Assembly (NCBI RefSeq): GCF_015291665.1
Contig: NZ_CP030048.1
Coordinates: forward strand, 4,030,001-4,094,000
From: Bradyrhizobium sp. CCBAU 53338
GTDB lineage: Bacteria; Pseudomonadota; Alphaproteobacteria; Rhizobiales; Xanthobacteraceae
Length of the DNA stretch: 64,000 bases
Direction of reading: 5' to 3'
The notes under the pieces were generated by a model that was not told the origin of the DNA, searched no databases, and worked only from the letters and a program-made list of their open reading frames with translations. The position numbers and the translations under genes were made by a program. Of the stretch, positions 10,163 through 19,691 are shown one piece after another (within the stretch, counting starts at the first letter, position 1; every line of letters begins with the position of its first letter).

Positions 10163-11131
10163 TCAATCCAGATTGTGGTCGGCGAACATCTTCAGGCCGA
10201 CGAAGCTCGCATCGGGCTTCATGACGAGGCGCGTCGGGATGTTGCGAAGGTAATCCTGGAAGCGCCCCTTGGCTTCGAAACGCGCGCGGAACGCTGAAGC
10301 CGAAAGGAATTCCGGAAAGCGCGGCACGATCCCGCCGGCAATGTAGACGCCGCCTCGGGCGCCGAATGTCACCGCGAGATTGCCGGCGACGGAGCCGAGG
10401 ATGGCGCAAAACATCTCCAGGGTCGCGCGGCTGAGCTCGCAAGTACCGTCCAGCGCCGCCTTGGTGATCCCTGCGGCATCGCGTTGCGGCACCTGGGCTT
10501 CATCGACCTCGGCCATCGCCTCGTAGAGGGATTGCAGGCCGGAGCCGGAGAGAGCGCCACGCTCGATGGAGACATGGCCGAAGCGCCGGCGCATGGAGGC
10601 GATCACCCGTTCCTCGCGCTCGTTTTCTGCCGGCAGCGTCGCGTGACCGGCCTCGGTCACGACGGCGAGCCGGGAGCCATGGCGCTCGACCAGGCAGGAG
10701 ACGCCAAAACCGGTCCCGGGCCCGATCACCAGCAGCGGCTCCCCGGACATGCCGTCCTGTCCGCCGAGCGGAATCAGGTCGGCCGGCTGGAGGGCGGGCA
10801 GGGACCAGGCCACCACCTCGAAATCATTGAGCACGTGGACGCTGTCGAAGCCGAGTGCGGGCTGGAGCTCGTTGCCGTCGATCACCCAGGGGCTGTTGGT
10901 CATGACGCAGCGGTTGTTGGTGACGGGACCGGCCACTGCCAGAACGGCCCGGACCGGCTTCTCGCCGTCCGCCCGCCGCAGCACGTCGGCGATGGCTTCG
11001 CGGACCGTCGGATGGTCGGCGACCTTCACATAGTCGATCGGTCCGATCCGCTCGCCGTTGCTCAGCGCAAAGCGCGCATTGGTGCCGCCGATATCGGCGA
11101 GAAGTATGTTTCCTGTCTTGCCGATACTCAT
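10163..11131 (-). CDS. glk: Glucokinase
   Basis: A 322-residue ATP-dependent hexokinase of the bacterial Glk family, converting glucose to glucose 6-phosphate in the cytoplasm. The phosphate-1 motif is LLADIGGTNARFAL at the N-terminus. Substrate-site motifs are TNSPWVIDGNEL, HVLNDFEVVAWSLP and GPGTGFGVSCLV, followed by EAGHATLPAENEREE. An alternative ATG lies two codons upstream at 11137. It is divergent from pncA with a shared 269-base upstream region. Confidence 0.9.
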   Translation of the reverse strand: MSIGKTGNILLADIGGTNARFALSNGERIGPIDYVKVADHPTVREAIADVLRRADGEKPVRAVLAVAGPVTNNRCVMTNSPWVIDGNELQPALGFDSVHVLNDFEVVAWSLPALQPADLIPLGGQDGMSGEPLLVIGPGTGFGVSCLVERHGSRLAVVTEAGHATLPAENEREERVIASMRRRFGHVSIERGALSGSGLQSLYEAMAEVDEAQVPQRDAAGITKAALDGTCELSRATLEMFCAILGSVAGNLAVTFGARGGVYIAGGIVPRFPEFLSASAFRARFEAKGRFQDYLRNIPTRLVMKPDASFVGLKMFADHNLD

Positions 11132-11400
11132 GACCATCCGGCTACCGTGACCTTGCAAGCCGCGGGAACCCATCTCCTCCGATGCTTCGACCCGATCCTG
11201 AAGTTGCGGATACCAGAGAATCCGCACTCGGGTACAGCTAGTCAACACGGCCGGCGGCAAAGCGTTGCATCCGGAGCCGCCGGCCATTCGCGCGACATCG
11301 TTGCAGGATAGCAGCGGTTGCGAAGCCGCGCGGGAAGATCGACATTGCCAGGAACGGCCGGCGCCACTTCTGCGCCGGGTGGATAACATAGGATCTCTCG

Positions 11401-12027
11401 ATGAAGATATCCGACCGCGACGTGCTGCTGGTGATCGACGTGCAGAACGATTTCTGCACGGGCGGGGCGCTCGCCGTGTCCGGCGGCGAGAAGGTCGTCC
11501 CCGCCATCAACCGGATCGCCCAAAAATTCACCAACGTGGTGCTGACGCAGGACTGGCATCCCGCCGACCACGTCTCCTTCGCGCCGAACCATCCGGGCAG
11601 GCAGCCGTTCCAGACCATCGAGCTCGACTATGGCACCCAGGTGCTCTGGCCGACACATTGCGTCCAGGGCACGGCCGGAGCCGAATTCCATCGGGATCTG
11701 GACGTCACGCGGGCAAGCCTGGTGGTGCGCAAGGGTTTTCGCCGCGTCATCGATTCCTATTCGGCCCTGTTCGAGAACGACAAGAAGACGCCGACCGGCC
11801 TGCTCGGCTATTTGCGCGAGCGTAAGCTGACGAACGTTTTCGTCGCGGGCCTGGCGCTCGACTTCTGCGTCCGCTTCTCGGCCGAGGACGCCCGCAAGGC
11901 GGGATTCGAGGTCGTGGTGATCGAGGACGCCTGCCGCGGCATCGACCTCGATGGCTCGGTCGCAGCGACCCATCGAAGTTTCAGGGAGCTCGGCATCGCC
12001 GTCGTCAGCCTGGAGGCATTCCTGTGA
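11401..12027 (+). CDS. pncA: Nicotinamidase / pyrazinamidase
   Basis: A 208-residue cysteine amidohydrolase that converts nicotinamide to nicotinate for NAD salvage. The catalytic triad is D13 (VIDVQNDF), K111 (VVRKGF) and C156 (LALDFCVRF). Metal ligands are D51, H53 and H57 in TQDWHPADHVSF. Length and motif order match the family. It is 13 bases from the next gene, and NAD synthetase is two genes downstream, which supports a salvage gene set. Confidence 0.93.
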   Translation: MKISDRDVLLVIDVQNDFCTGGALAVSGGEKVVPAINRIAQKFTNVVLTQDWHPADHVSFAPNHPGRQPFQTIELDYGTQVLWPTHCVQGTAGAEFHRDLDVTRASLVVRKGFRRVIDSYSALFENDKKTPTGLLGYLRERKLTNVFVAGLALDFCVRFSAEDARKAGFEVVVIEDACRGIDLDGSVAATHRSFRELGIAVVSLEAFL

Positions 12028-12040
12028 GGATCGCGCGATA

Positions 12041-13156
12041 ATGGTGGAGAAGAGCGGCCAGCAGCCGGCTGGATCGGACCGTGGTCCCGACGACCCCATG
12101 CTATGGCCGTTCGCGGCGGCGCGGCTCGCGATCGACGCCTGCTTGTGGTGGCTGGAGCGCGGCCCCGTGGAGCAGGGCGAGAGCGATGTTCCCTGGACCA
12201 CATCAGGCATCGCGGCGCTGGAGCTTTCCACCATGCGGCTACGCGATTGTTCGCGGACGCGATCCGGCCAGCCCGCGCTGGTCTGCGCGCCTTACGCGCT
12301 GCACCGTGCGCTGATCGCCGATTTCGCATCCGGCCACAGCGTGCTGCAGTCGCTGCAACAAGGCGGCATCGATCGGGTCTATCTCACCGATTGGCGATCG
12401 GCCTCGCCCGAGATGCGCTATCTCTCGATCGACAGCTATCTGTCCGATCTCAATGTCGCCGTCGACGAAATCGGTTCGCCCGTTGATCTCATCGGCCTGT
12501 GCCAGGGCGGCTGGCTGTCGCTGCTCTACGCGGCGCGCTTTCCGGCCAAGGTGAGGCGGCTGGTGCTGGTTGGCGCACCGGTCGATCTCTCGGTCGAGTC
12601 CAGGCTGGCGCAGCTCGCCCGCAATGCGCCCGAGATCGTCTACGACCAGCTCGTCGCGCGTGGCGGCGGCAATGTCAGCGGCGCGGAGATGCTGCATGTC
12701 TGGTCGAAGACGCCCGATCGCGACGATATCGCGGCGGCGTTGCAGCGAGACCTCTCGGACGAGGAGGGCGCGGCCCTGCTCGCGCGCTTCGACCGCTGGA
12801 ACACCGAGACGCTCAATCTGCCGGGCAGCTATTATCTGGAGATCGTCAACTGGATCTTTCGCGAGAACCGGATCGCGTCGGGCAACTTCACGGCACTCGG
12901 CCGTGCGATCGACCTGAAGGACGTCAAGGCGCCGGTCTTCCTGCTGGCCGGGCTCGATGACGATGTCGTGCCGGCCACGCAGGCGCTTGCGACCGCAAAT
13001 CTGATCGGCACGCCGCCGGCGTTCGTCGCAGCAGCCTCCGAACCTAGCAACCATCTCGGCCTGTTCATGGGTGCCAGGACCCACGCCCATGCCTGGCCCC
13101 GGATCGCCGAATGGCTGCGCAACGACCTCTCCAGCGTGCTGGCGCGCCGCGCCTGA
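12041..13156 (+). CDS. Compact PhaC-like alpha/beta hydrolase with catalytic Cys
   Basis: A 371-residue alpha/beta-fold protein. Its nucleophile elbow is IGLCQGGW with Cys154, the GxCxGG lipase box of polyhydroxyalkanoate synthases, and YLTDWRSASPEMR matches the PhaC-type strand before the elbow. Asp (LLAGLDDDVVPATQ) and His (PSNHLGLFMG) complete the triad. It is much shorter than class I PhaC (about 600 residues), lacking most of the N-terminal domain. Whether it synthesises, degrades or transfers acyl chains is open. It is likely cotranscribed with pncA. Confidence 0.75.
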   Translation: MVEKSGQQPAGSDRGPDDPMLWPFAAARLAIDACLWWLERGPVEQGESDVPWTTSGIAALELSTMRLRDCSRTRSGQPALVCAPYALHRALIADFASGHSVLQSLQQGGIDRVYLTDWRSASPEMRYLSIDSYLSDLNVAVDEIGSPVDLIGLCQGGWLSLLYAARFPAKVRRLVLVGAPVDLSVESRLAQLARNAPEIVYDQLVARGGGNVSGAEMLHVWSKTPDRDDIAAALQRDLSDEEGAALLARFDRWNTETLNLPGSYYLEIVNWIFRENRIASGNFTALGRAIDLKDVKAPVFLLAGLDDDVVPATQALATANLIGTPPAFVAAASEPSNHLGLFMGARTHAHAWPRIAEWLRNDLSSVLARRA

Positions 13157-13284
13157 CATCAGGCGTGGCGTGCAAATCCGTTATGCATGATGGCGGATGG
13201 CCTGCACGCGGCCGGGTTGATGGGCTACATAGAGTCCGGAGCCGGCCGCGGCCGGTCCGATGAGATTCAAGGGTCCTTTGCGCG

Positions 13285-15318
13285 ATGAGCTTCCACTCGA
13301 TCTACGCCCACGGTTTTGCGCGCGTTGCGGCCTGCGTCACCACCTCCCACGTGGCCGATCCCGCGGCCAATGCGAAAGCGGTCATCGCGGCGGCGAGGGC
13401 TTGCGACGCGCAGTCGGCGGCGGTCGCCGTGTTTCCCGAGCTGTGCCTGTCCGGTTATGCGATCGAGGACCTCGTCAAGCAGGATCCGCTGCTCGATGCC
13501 GTCGAGCGCGGGCTCGCCGCTGTCGTCGAGGCTTCCGCGGCACTGATGACCGTGCTGATCGTCGGCGCGCCGTTGCGATTTGGCCATCGCATCTACAATT
13601 GTGCGGTCGTCATCCATCGCGGGAAAGTCCTGGGCGTCGTGCCCAAGAGCTATCTGCCGACCTATCGCGAATTCTATGAGGGCCGCCATTTCGCTTCCGG
13701 CGCCGGCATCGCCGGCGAGGCGATCGCCATCGGTGAGTTCCAGGCGCCGTTCGGGACTGACCTGCTGTTTGCGGCCGAGGATGTCCCGGGCCTCACCATC
13801 GGCGTCGAGATCTGCGAGGACATGTGGATCCCGGTGACGCCGGGGTCCGAGCTGGCGCTCGCCGGCGCCAGCGTGCTGATCAATCTCTCGGGCAGTCCGA
13901 TCACGATCGGCCGGGCCCGCGCGCGTGCGCTGCTGTGCCAATCGACCTCGGCGCGCTGTCTTGCGGCCTATGTCTATTCGGCCGCCGGGGCAGGGGAATC
14001 CACCACTGATCTCGCCTGGGACGGCCAGACCTCGATCTACGAGAACGGCGCGTTGCTGGCCGAGGGCGAGCGCTTCCGGCAGGGCGGCCAGATCACGACG
14101 GCCGACGTCGATCTCGACCTGCTCAGGCAGGAACGCGCGCTGATGGGCACGTTCGACGACAACCGCCGGCAGCGCGAGGGCAGCTTCCGCAAAGTGCCGT
14201 TCGCCCTGAAGCCGCCGGCCGCCGACATCGGCTTCCTGCGCAAGGTCGAACGCTTTCCCTTCGTGCCGAGCGACGAGAGCCTGCTCGAGCAGGATTGCTA
14301 CGAGGCCTACAACATCCAGGTCGCAGGGCTGGTGCAGCGCATGCGCGCCACCGGCACCAGGCGCGTCGTGATCGGCGTCTCCGGCGGCCTGGATTCCACC
14401 CATGCGCTGATCGTCGCCGCCAAGGCCGTCGACCTGCTCGGCCTGCCGCGCGAGAATATTTTGGCCTACACCATGCCGGGCTTTGCCACCGGCAGCGAGA
14501 GCAAGACCAACGCGCTGGCACTGATGAAGGCGCTCAATACGACCTGGCAGGAGCTCGACATCCGCACCACGGCCACGCAGATGCTGAAGGACATCGGCCA
14601 TCCCTTCGGCAAGGGCGAGAAGGTCTACGACATCACCTTCGAGAACGTGCAGGCGGGCCTGCGTACCGACTATCTGTTCCGCCTCGCCAACCATCACGGC
14701 GGCATCGTCATCGGCACCGGCGATCTCTCCGAGCTCGCGCTCGGCTGGTGCACCTACGGTGTCGGCGACCAGATGGCGCACTATAACGTCAACGCCGGCG
14801 TGCCGAAGACGCTGATCCAGCATCTGATCCGTTGGGTGATCGCCTCGAAACAGTTCAGCGGCGATGTGAACGGAACGCTCGCCTCGATCCTGTCGGCGGA
14901 AATCTCGCCGGAGCTGGTTCCGGTCAAGCCGGGCGAGAAGCCGCAGAGCACGGAGGCCTCGGTCGGACCCTACGAGCTGCAGGATTTCAACCTGTTCTAC
15001 ACGCTGCGCTTCGGGATGCGGCCGTCGAAGATCGCCTTCATGGCGTGGCAGGCCTGGAAGGATGCGGCCGAGGGCGAATGGCCGCCGGCATTCCCGGCCG
15101 ACAAGCGCAGGGCGTACGATCTTCAGGAGATCCGCCGCTGGCTGGAAGTGTTCCTGCGCCGCTTCTTCGCGTTCAGCCAGTTCAAGCGCTCGGCAATGCC
15201 GAACGGACCGAAGGTTTCGGCCGGCGGCTCGCTGTCGCCGCGCGGCGACTGGCGCGCGCCATCGGATTCGAGCGCGGCCGCCTGGCTCGAGGATCTCGAG
15301 CGCAACGTGCCGAAATGA
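13285..15318 (+). CDS. nadE: Glutamine-dependent NAD+ synthetase
   Basis: A 677-residue two-domain enzyme that amidates deamido-NAD to NAD. The N-terminal nitrilase-type glutaminase shows Glu in VFPELCLSGY, Lys in VPKSYLPTYREFYE and the nucleophilic Cys in VEICEDMW. The C-terminal synthetase (from about residue 340) has the ATP pyrophosphatase P-loop GVSGGLDSTHAL. Length fits glutamine-using NadE. It lies 128 bases after the PhaC-like gene on the same strand and completes the salvage route begun by PncA. Confidence 0.94.
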   Translation: MSFHSIYAHGFARVAACVTTSHVADPAANAKAVIAAARACDAQSAAVAVFPELCLSGYAIEDLVKQDPLLDAVERGLAAVVEASAALMTVLIVGAPLRFGHRIYNCAVVIHRGKVLGVVPKSYLPTYREFYEGRHFASGAGIAGEAIAIGEFQAPFGTDLLFAAEDVPGLTIGVEICEDMWIPVTPGSELALAGASVLINLSGSPITIGRARARALLCQSTSARCLAAYVYSAAGAGESTTDLAWDGQTSIYENGALLAEGERFRQGGQITTADVDLDLLRQERALMGTFDDNRRQREGSFRKVPFALKPPAADIGFLRKVERFPFVPSDESLLEQDCYEAYNIQVAGLVQRMRATGTRRVVIGVSGGLDSTHALIVAAKAVDLLGLPRENILAYTMPGFATGSESKTNALALMKALNTTWQELDIRTTATQMLKDIGHPFGKGEKVYDITFENVQAGLRTDYLFRLANHHGGIVIGTGDLSELALGWCTYGVGDQMAHYNVNAGVPKTLIQHLIRWVIASKQFSGDVNGTLASILSAEISPELVPVKPGEKPQSTEASVGPYELQDFNLFYTLRFGMRPSKIAFMAWQAWKDAAEGEWPPAFPADKRRAYDLQEIRRWLEVFLRRFFAFSQFKRSAMPNGPKVSAGGSLSPRGDWRAPSDSSAAAWLEDLERNVPK

Positions 15319-15936
15319 TCTGACGAGGAGGTCAACCCGAGATGACTTCGCGCCGCACGGCTGATCGAGCCGGCGACGCGACATCACGTTCAATCTGGAA
15401 AGCACGAGGTCCGGAGTGCCTAGGAGTCCGGACCTCGCCACCTTGCCCCAGCCTTCGATTCCCCCGCCCCAGATGGTCCCCCAACCCCGTGGTGCGCGAT
15501 CAGAAGGTGATGCCCTTGGAAGGCCGCCGATCGATGTCCTGCGATGTACGCGAGATCGAAATAGGATTCCATTCCGGATCACTACGGACGTAAATGCGCT
15601 TGATCCGCGCCCGAATGCGTGTGCGTTTGCGCGCACACGCTCGCACGGGCAATCGCGCCTCGCAGCTTCAATTGTCATGCGACCTGCGCAACCGACTTCC
15701 GACGACTGGTGATGTCGCTCGCTCGTCTCGTCAACATTTTGCTGCCGGTCGGCTCGCGCTGCCGGCTTGGTCCGACCCTGCAATAGCGGCAGGGGAGGCC
15801 TGCGATCGCCCGATCTGGGCCCTTTCGCGGCAAGTTCCCGTTGCGCCAACCCACCCCGTGCGCTATCCGGCCGGAAAGGCCTGAAGCGGCTCCGGATTTT
15901 CCCGCCCAGGCAGTCAAACCCGAGGACGGAAACGCC
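15319..15936. other. Intergenic region before ilvD with a terminator-like hairpin
   Basis: About 620 bases between nadE and ilvD. A perfect 11-bp stem (CGAGGTCCGGA / TCCGGACCTCG) at 15405-15437 probably ends nadE transcription, although no T-run follows. The remaining 500 bases hold the ilvD promoter or leader. I see no convincing gene. Confidence 0.5.
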
Positions 15937-17784
15937 ATGCCAGCCTATCGCTCCCGCACCACCACCCACGGCCGCAACATGGCGGGCGCCCGCGGCCTCT
16001 GGCGCGCGACGGGCATGAAGGACGGCGATTTCGGCAAGCCGATCATCGCGGTCGTCAACTCCTTCACCCAGTTCGTGCCCGGCCACGTCCATCTGAAGGA
16101 CCTCGGCCAGCTCGTCGCGCGCGAAATCGAACAGGCCGGCGGCGTCGCCAAGGAGTTCAACACCATCGCGGTCGACGACGGCATCGCCATGGGCCACGAC
16201 GGCATGCTCTACAGCCTGCCGTCGCGCGAGCTGATCGCCGACAGCGTCGAGTACATGGCCAACGCGCACTGTGCCGACGGCCTCGTCTGCATTTCCAACT
16301 GCGACAAGATCACGCCCGGCATGCTGATGGCCGCGCTGCGCCTCAACATTCCTGCCGTGTTCGTGTCGGGCGGACCGATGGAGGCCGGCAAGGTCAAGCT
16401 GCAGGGCAAGACCAAGGCCGTCGACCTCATCGACGCCATGGTCGCCGCCGCCGACTCCAAGGTCAGCGACGAGGACGTCAAGGTGATCGAGCGCTCGGCG
16501 TGCCCGACCTGCGGCTCCTGCTCGGGCATGTTCACGGCCAATTCGATGAACTGCCTGACCGAGGCGCTTGGTCTCGCGCTGCCCGGCAACGGCACCGTGG
16601 TCGCGACCCATGCCGACCGCAAGCGCCTGTTCGTCGAGGCCGGCCACACCATCGTCGACCTCGTCCGCCGCTATTACGAGCAGGACGACGCTTCCGTGCT
16701 CCCGCGCAATATCGCGAACTTCAAGGCGTTCGAGAACGCGATGACGCTCGACATCGCGATGGGCGGCTCGACCAACACCGTGCTGCATCTGCTCGCCGCA
16801 GCCCACGAGGGCGAGGTCGCCTTCACCATGCAGGACATCGACCGCCTGTCGCGCCGCGTCCCCGTGCTCTGCAAGGTGGCGCCATCGGTCGCCGACGTTC
16901 ACGTCGAGGACGTGCATCGCGCCGGCGGCATCCTGGGCATTTTGGGCGAGCTCGACCGCGCCGGCCTGATCGACACGTCGGTCTCCACCGTGCACGCGCC
17001 GACCATGAACGAGGCGCTGGAGCGCTGGGACATCAAGCGCTCGAAGAGCGAGGCTGTCAGAACCTTCTATCGCGCCTCGCCGGGCGGCATCCCCACGCAA
17101 GTCGCCTTCAGCCAGGAGCGCCGCTACGACGAGCTCGATTCCGATCGCGAGAAGGGCGTGGTGCGCGATCTCGAGCACGCCTTCAGCAAGGACGGTGGTC
17201 TTGCCGTGCTCTACGGCAACCTCGCGCAGGACGGCTGCATCGTGAAGACCGCGGGCGTCGACGCCTCGATCCTGAAATTCTCCGGCCCCGCGCGCGTGTT
17301 CGAGAGCCAGGACGCGGCTGTCGAGGGCATTCTGGGCGGCAAGGTCGTGGCCGGCGAGATCGTGGTCATCATCTACGAGGGACCGCGCGGCGGCCCCGGC
17401 ATGCAGGAGATGCTGTATCCGACCAGCTATCTGAAATCGATGGGTCTCGGCAAGGCCTGTGCGCTCGTCACCGACGGACGTTTCTCCGGCGGCTCCTCGG
17501 GCCTGTCGATCGGCCATCTCTCGCCGGAAGCGGCCGAAGGCGGCAACATCGCGCTGGTGCGCACCGGCGACCGCATCGCGATCGACATTCCCAACCGCAG
17601 CATCAACCTCGAGATCTCCGACGAGGAGCTCGCGAAGCGTCGCGCGGCGGAGGAGGCGAAGGGCGATGCCGCCTGGCAGCCGGCCGCGCGCAAGCGCAAC
17701 GTCTCGACCGCGCTGCAAGCCTACGCTGCGCTCACCACCAGCGCCGCGCGCGGCGCCGTGCGTGAAGTGAAGCGTCGCAAATAG
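15937..17784 (+). CDS. ilvD: Dihydroxy-acid dehydratase
   Basis: A 615-residue Fe-S enzyme of valine, isoleucine and pantothenate synthesis; it dehydrates 2,3-dihydroxy-3-methylbutanoate and its homologue. Cluster cysteines are in [12 protein letters not shown] and [19 protein letters not shown], and the Mg-binding region is [19 protein letters not shown]. Start at 15937 ([17 protein letters not shown]) agrees with family N-termini, with GAGGA upstream. Two hairpins follow the stop. Confidence 0.96.
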   Translation: MPAYRSRTTTHGRNMAGARGLWRATGMKDGDFGKPIIAVVNSFTQFVPGHVHLKDLGQLVAREIEQAGGVAKEFNTIAVDDGIAMGHDGMLYSLPSRELIADSVEYMANAHCADGLVCISNCDKITPGMLMAALRLNIPAVFVSGGPMEAGKVKLQGKTKAVDLIDAMVAAADSKVSDEDVKVIERSACPTCGSCSGMFTANSMNCLTEALGLALPGNGTVVATHADRKRLFVEAGHTIVDLVRRYYEQDDASVLPRNIANFKAFENAMTLDIAMGGSTNTVLHLLAAAHEGEVAFTMQDIDRLSRRVPVLCKVAPSVADVHVEDVHRAGGILGILGELDRAGLIDTSVSTVHAPTMNEALERWDIKRSKSEAVRTFYRASPGGIPTQVAFSQERRYDELDSDREKGVVRDLEHAFSKDGGLAVLYGNLAQDGCIVKTAGVDASILKFSGPARVFESQDAAVEGILGGKVVAGEIVVIIYEGPRGGPGMQEMLYPTSYLKSMGLGKACALVTDGRFSGGSSGLSIGHLSPEAAEGGNIALVRTGDRIAIDIPNRSINLEISDEELAKRRAAEEAKGDAAWQPAARKRNVSTALQAYAALTTSAARGAVREVKRRK

Positions 17785-17798
17785 GCGCGTCTCGTGCG

Positions 17799-17827
17799 GG
17801 CGTGATCGCGAAGCTCGCGGTCACGCC
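17799..17827 (+). terminator. Hairpin after ilvD (first)
   Basis: A 13-bp stem with one G-T pair (GGCGTGATCGCGA / TCGCGGTCACGCC) and a 3-base loop, 14 bases after the ilvD stop. Confidence 0.55.
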
Positions 17828-17849
17828 TTGCGGATGGTCAACAAGTTCT

Positions 17850-17875
17850 GAACGGCCGGCGCAAGCCGGCCGTTC
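17850..17875 (+). terminator. Hairpin after ilvD (second, GCAA tetraloop)
   Basis: A perfect 11-bp stem (GAACGGCCGGC / GCCGGCCGTTC) capped by a stable GNRA-type loop, GCAA. With the hairpin at 17799 it forms a tandem terminator. Confidence 0.65.
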
Positions 17876-17977
17876 GCATTAAGGATGCCTCGACGAACTT
17901 CGGCAGGAATGAATTTTGCGGCGTATACTGCATGCGACCTTCGCAAATCCATTTCGGGCAACTGGGGCACCACCATA

Positions 17978-18352
17978 ATGTCTCGTACTCTTGCTGTTGT
18001 TTTCTCGACTGCCGTCGCCGCGATTTCGATGACGGGCGCGGCCTCGGCCGGCTGCTACAATTGCTACGCGCCGCCGCCGTGCACGACCTGCTATCAGCAG
18101 CAATATGTCGCGCCGCAATACCGCACCGTCGACGAGACGGTGATGGTGTCGCCCGGTGCGACCGTCGCGCATCGCACCCCGGCGCAGTATCGCACCGTGA
18201 TGGTTCCGCAGACCGTGATGGTGGCGCCGCCCAGCGTCCAGTACGAACGCATCCCGCCCCAATATGCGACGCGCCAGCGCGTCGAGATGGTCTCGCCGGG
18301 CTATTCCTATTACGCTCCGGTGCAGCCTGCCTGCGGCCATTGCGGCTACTGA
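17978..18352 (+). CDS. Small secreted Tyr/Cys-rich protein
   Basis: A 124-residue protein. The signal peptide MSRTLAVVFSTAVAAISMTG ends in AASA before a Cys-rich N-terminal part (GCYNCYAPPPCTTCYQQQY). Then come repeated segments with QYRTV and VMVPQTVMVAP, and a CGHCGY C-terminus. The paired cysteines suggest disulfides or metal binding in the periplasm or at the surface. It is a type seen as hypothetical in Bradyrhizobium; function unknown. Confidence 0.7.
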   Translation: MSRTLAVVFSTAVAAISMTGAASAGCYNCYAPPPCTTCYQQQYVAPQYRTVDETVMVSPGATVAHRTPAQYRTVMVPQTVMVAPPSVQYERIPPQYATRQRVEMVSPGYSYYAPVQPACGHCGY

Positions 18353-18696
18353 GCCCGAAGTCGCAAATCAAGCGCAACACACAGGCTTGGCGCGGCGCCA
18401 TCGGGGCGCCGCGTTTGCTTTTGCGGCAAGCCAAACGAGGCCCGGAAATGGAGGCGAATCCAACCGGGCCTCGCGACCAGCGAACGCCCTGGGTGGCATC
18501 GCCGATGTCGGGAATGGCTGAGGGGGCGATTGCCGATGAATCAACCCGCGTGCTGCTCAGGCTAGAGGACCAGCCTGACGCCCGCCTGACAGGTCGCCGT
18601 TGGTGGCGAAGTCGATACGGGCAACCCAACTTCGCGTTGCCTTGCGCAGCCGACTGGGTTAAGCGACAGCCGTTCCGGACCTGCAATTCCGGAGCT
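18353..18696. other. Intergenic region upstream of tRNA-Ser
   Basis: Apart from the terminator at 18391-18422, I see no gene here. The part nearest the tRNA gene presumably holds its promoter. Confidence 0.4.
18391..18422 (+). terminator. Rho-independent terminator
   Basis: A 9-bp stem (CGCGGCGCC / GGCGCCGCG), loop ATCGG, followed by TTTGCTTTT. It lies 39 bases past the secreted protein gene. Confidence 0.75.
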
Positions 18697-18786
18697 GGAA
18701 GGGTGGCCGAGTGGTTTAAGGCACCGGTCTTGAAAACCGGCGTGCCCGCAAGGGTACCGTGGGTTCGAATCCCACCCCTTCCGCCA
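18697..18786 (+). tRNA. tRNA-Ser (UGA)
   Basis: A 90-base class II tRNA. The acceptor stem GGAAGGG pairs with CCCTTCC, followed by discriminator G and an encoded CCA. The anticodon arm ACCGGTCTTGAAAACCGG carries the anticodon TGA, a long variable arm (CGTGCCCGCAAGGGTACCG) follows, and the T-loop is GGTTCGAATCC. The long variable arm and anticodon fix it as serine. Confidence 0.96.
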
Positions 18787-19100
18787 GCACGCCTTCCCCA
18801 GACATCCACCTACGTCCGGTTCAAACCGAATTCTTTTCGGTGGCGTCGCTATTGCGCTTGGAGCTACCAGGCTGGGCTCCTCTCCTAACTGGTCGGGAGC
18901 CACCCCTGATTGCACGTTTGTGAACAGCGTTGGTGCTCGTGACGCGGGTCGCTGTCGGAGGTCTTTCTTTTTGATCGCGTCTCGCCATTGCTGAAAGCGT
19001 GCTCGGCAACGGACAATGATGCACTCGCGGCGGCTTGGGTGGTGAGCTTGAAATGAGGCCGCCAAGCCGTGGCGGCCTCTCGTCGTCTTTGGCGACGTCC
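18787..19100. other. Intergenic region after tRNA-Ser
   Basis: No gene is supported. A small hairpin (ACCGAA / TTCGGT) lies at 18825-18841. A strong hairpin (GAGGCCGCCA / TGGCGGCCTC, 5-base loop) at 19055-19079 lies just beyond the stop of the leftward double-glycine peptide gene and is its probable terminator. No copy of the tRNA 3' end was noticed as an attachment-site repeat. Confidence 0.5.
19055..19079 (-). terminator. Hairpin terminator of the double-glycine peptide gene
   Basis: A perfect 10-bp stem with a 5-base loop, 21 bases downstream of the stop codon of the leftward peptide gene. Confidence 0.6.
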
Positions 19101-19304
19101 TCACAAACCCAATACGAAACCCACAGCAACGCCTGTCAGAATGAGTTCGCCCACCGTTTGACCCACACTCATGCCGGGGCCGCCGTAGGGCACATATGCA
19201 CCGGGCGCTTTCGGGTCCATCTGGCCCCGGCCATCGTTCATCATGCCGCCGCCAACCGCGTCGAGATCGTCGATGGAAAGAAAATCCACATCCAGCGTGT
19301 TCAT
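19101..19304 (-). CDS. Putative double-glycine leader peptide (microcin/bacteriocin-like)
   Basis: A 67-residue peptide. Residues 9-20 read LSIDDLDAVGGG, a full match to the LSxxELxxIxGG leader pattern recognised by peptidase-containing ABC exporters (Asp for Glu and Val for Ile are conservative). Cleavage after G20 would release a 47-residue Gly/Pro-rich core that ends in a hydrophobic stretch (ELILTGVAVGFVLGL). The ATG at 19304 is chosen over 19310 because AAGGAG is 7 bases from it but only 1 from the other. No exporter, immunity or modifying gene is near, so antimicrobial function is unproven. Confidence 0.6.
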   Translation of the reverse strand: MNTLDVDFLSIDDLDAVGGGMMNDGRGQMDPKAPGAYVPYGGPGMSVGQTVGELILTGVAVGFVLGL

Positions 19305-19523
19305 GTTCATTCTCCTTTGTAAGGGACCATTCCCTTACATGGCGGAGTATGCGGTGCGGCTTTTCGGCGCGGTGATCGCTGTCACACAGGAACCGCCAGC
19401 GCACGCGCCCGTGATTACCTTTGAACAGATGGGGGCGTCCGGGAGCGCTCAAACGCGAACATCCAAGCCGGCCGACACACGGCCCGCCGTCGATTTGCGT
19501 TGAGCGGGCCTTCCTTGCGAAGT

Positions 19524-19691
19524 TTACGAGTGGGTGTCCGCTGTGGGGCCGCGTTGCAGGCCTTCGATCGCTTTCCGATAGTACTCGGCCACCTTGAGAA
19601 GACCCTCTCGCTCAAGATCGAAGGAAGCGATGGACGCGTGCTCTCTGCAGGCGCGTTCGAGCCTGCGGAATTCCTTTAATTCCCGATTCAA
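19524..19691 (-). CDS. Small conserved protein, paralogue of the 23020-23247 product
   Basis: A 55-residue helical protein starting at TTG (19691). GAGGAG lies 6-7 bases upstream, and the sequence then aligns from its first residue with the paralogue (NRELKEFRRLERAC here, NRELREFRRLERVC there). The common core continues as GLLKVAEYYRKAIE / GLLKVADDCRLAAE. It is probably a soluble helical hairpin. Function unknown. Confidence 0.6.
   Translation of the reverse strand: MNRELKEFRRLERACREHASIASFDLEREGLLKVAEYYRKAIEGLQRGPTADTHS

Noticed and set aside
13267-17718. A 4.4-kb open frame on the minus strand opposite nadE and ilvD
   Set aside because: It mirrors two well-identified genes, has Arg/His/Gly/Asp-rich shadow composition, no family motifs, and arises from high GC at third codon positions.
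18697-18786. tRNA-Ser as the attachment site of a genomic island
   Set aside because: No integrase and no direct repeat of the tRNA 3' end was noticed in the window, so an island is not supported.
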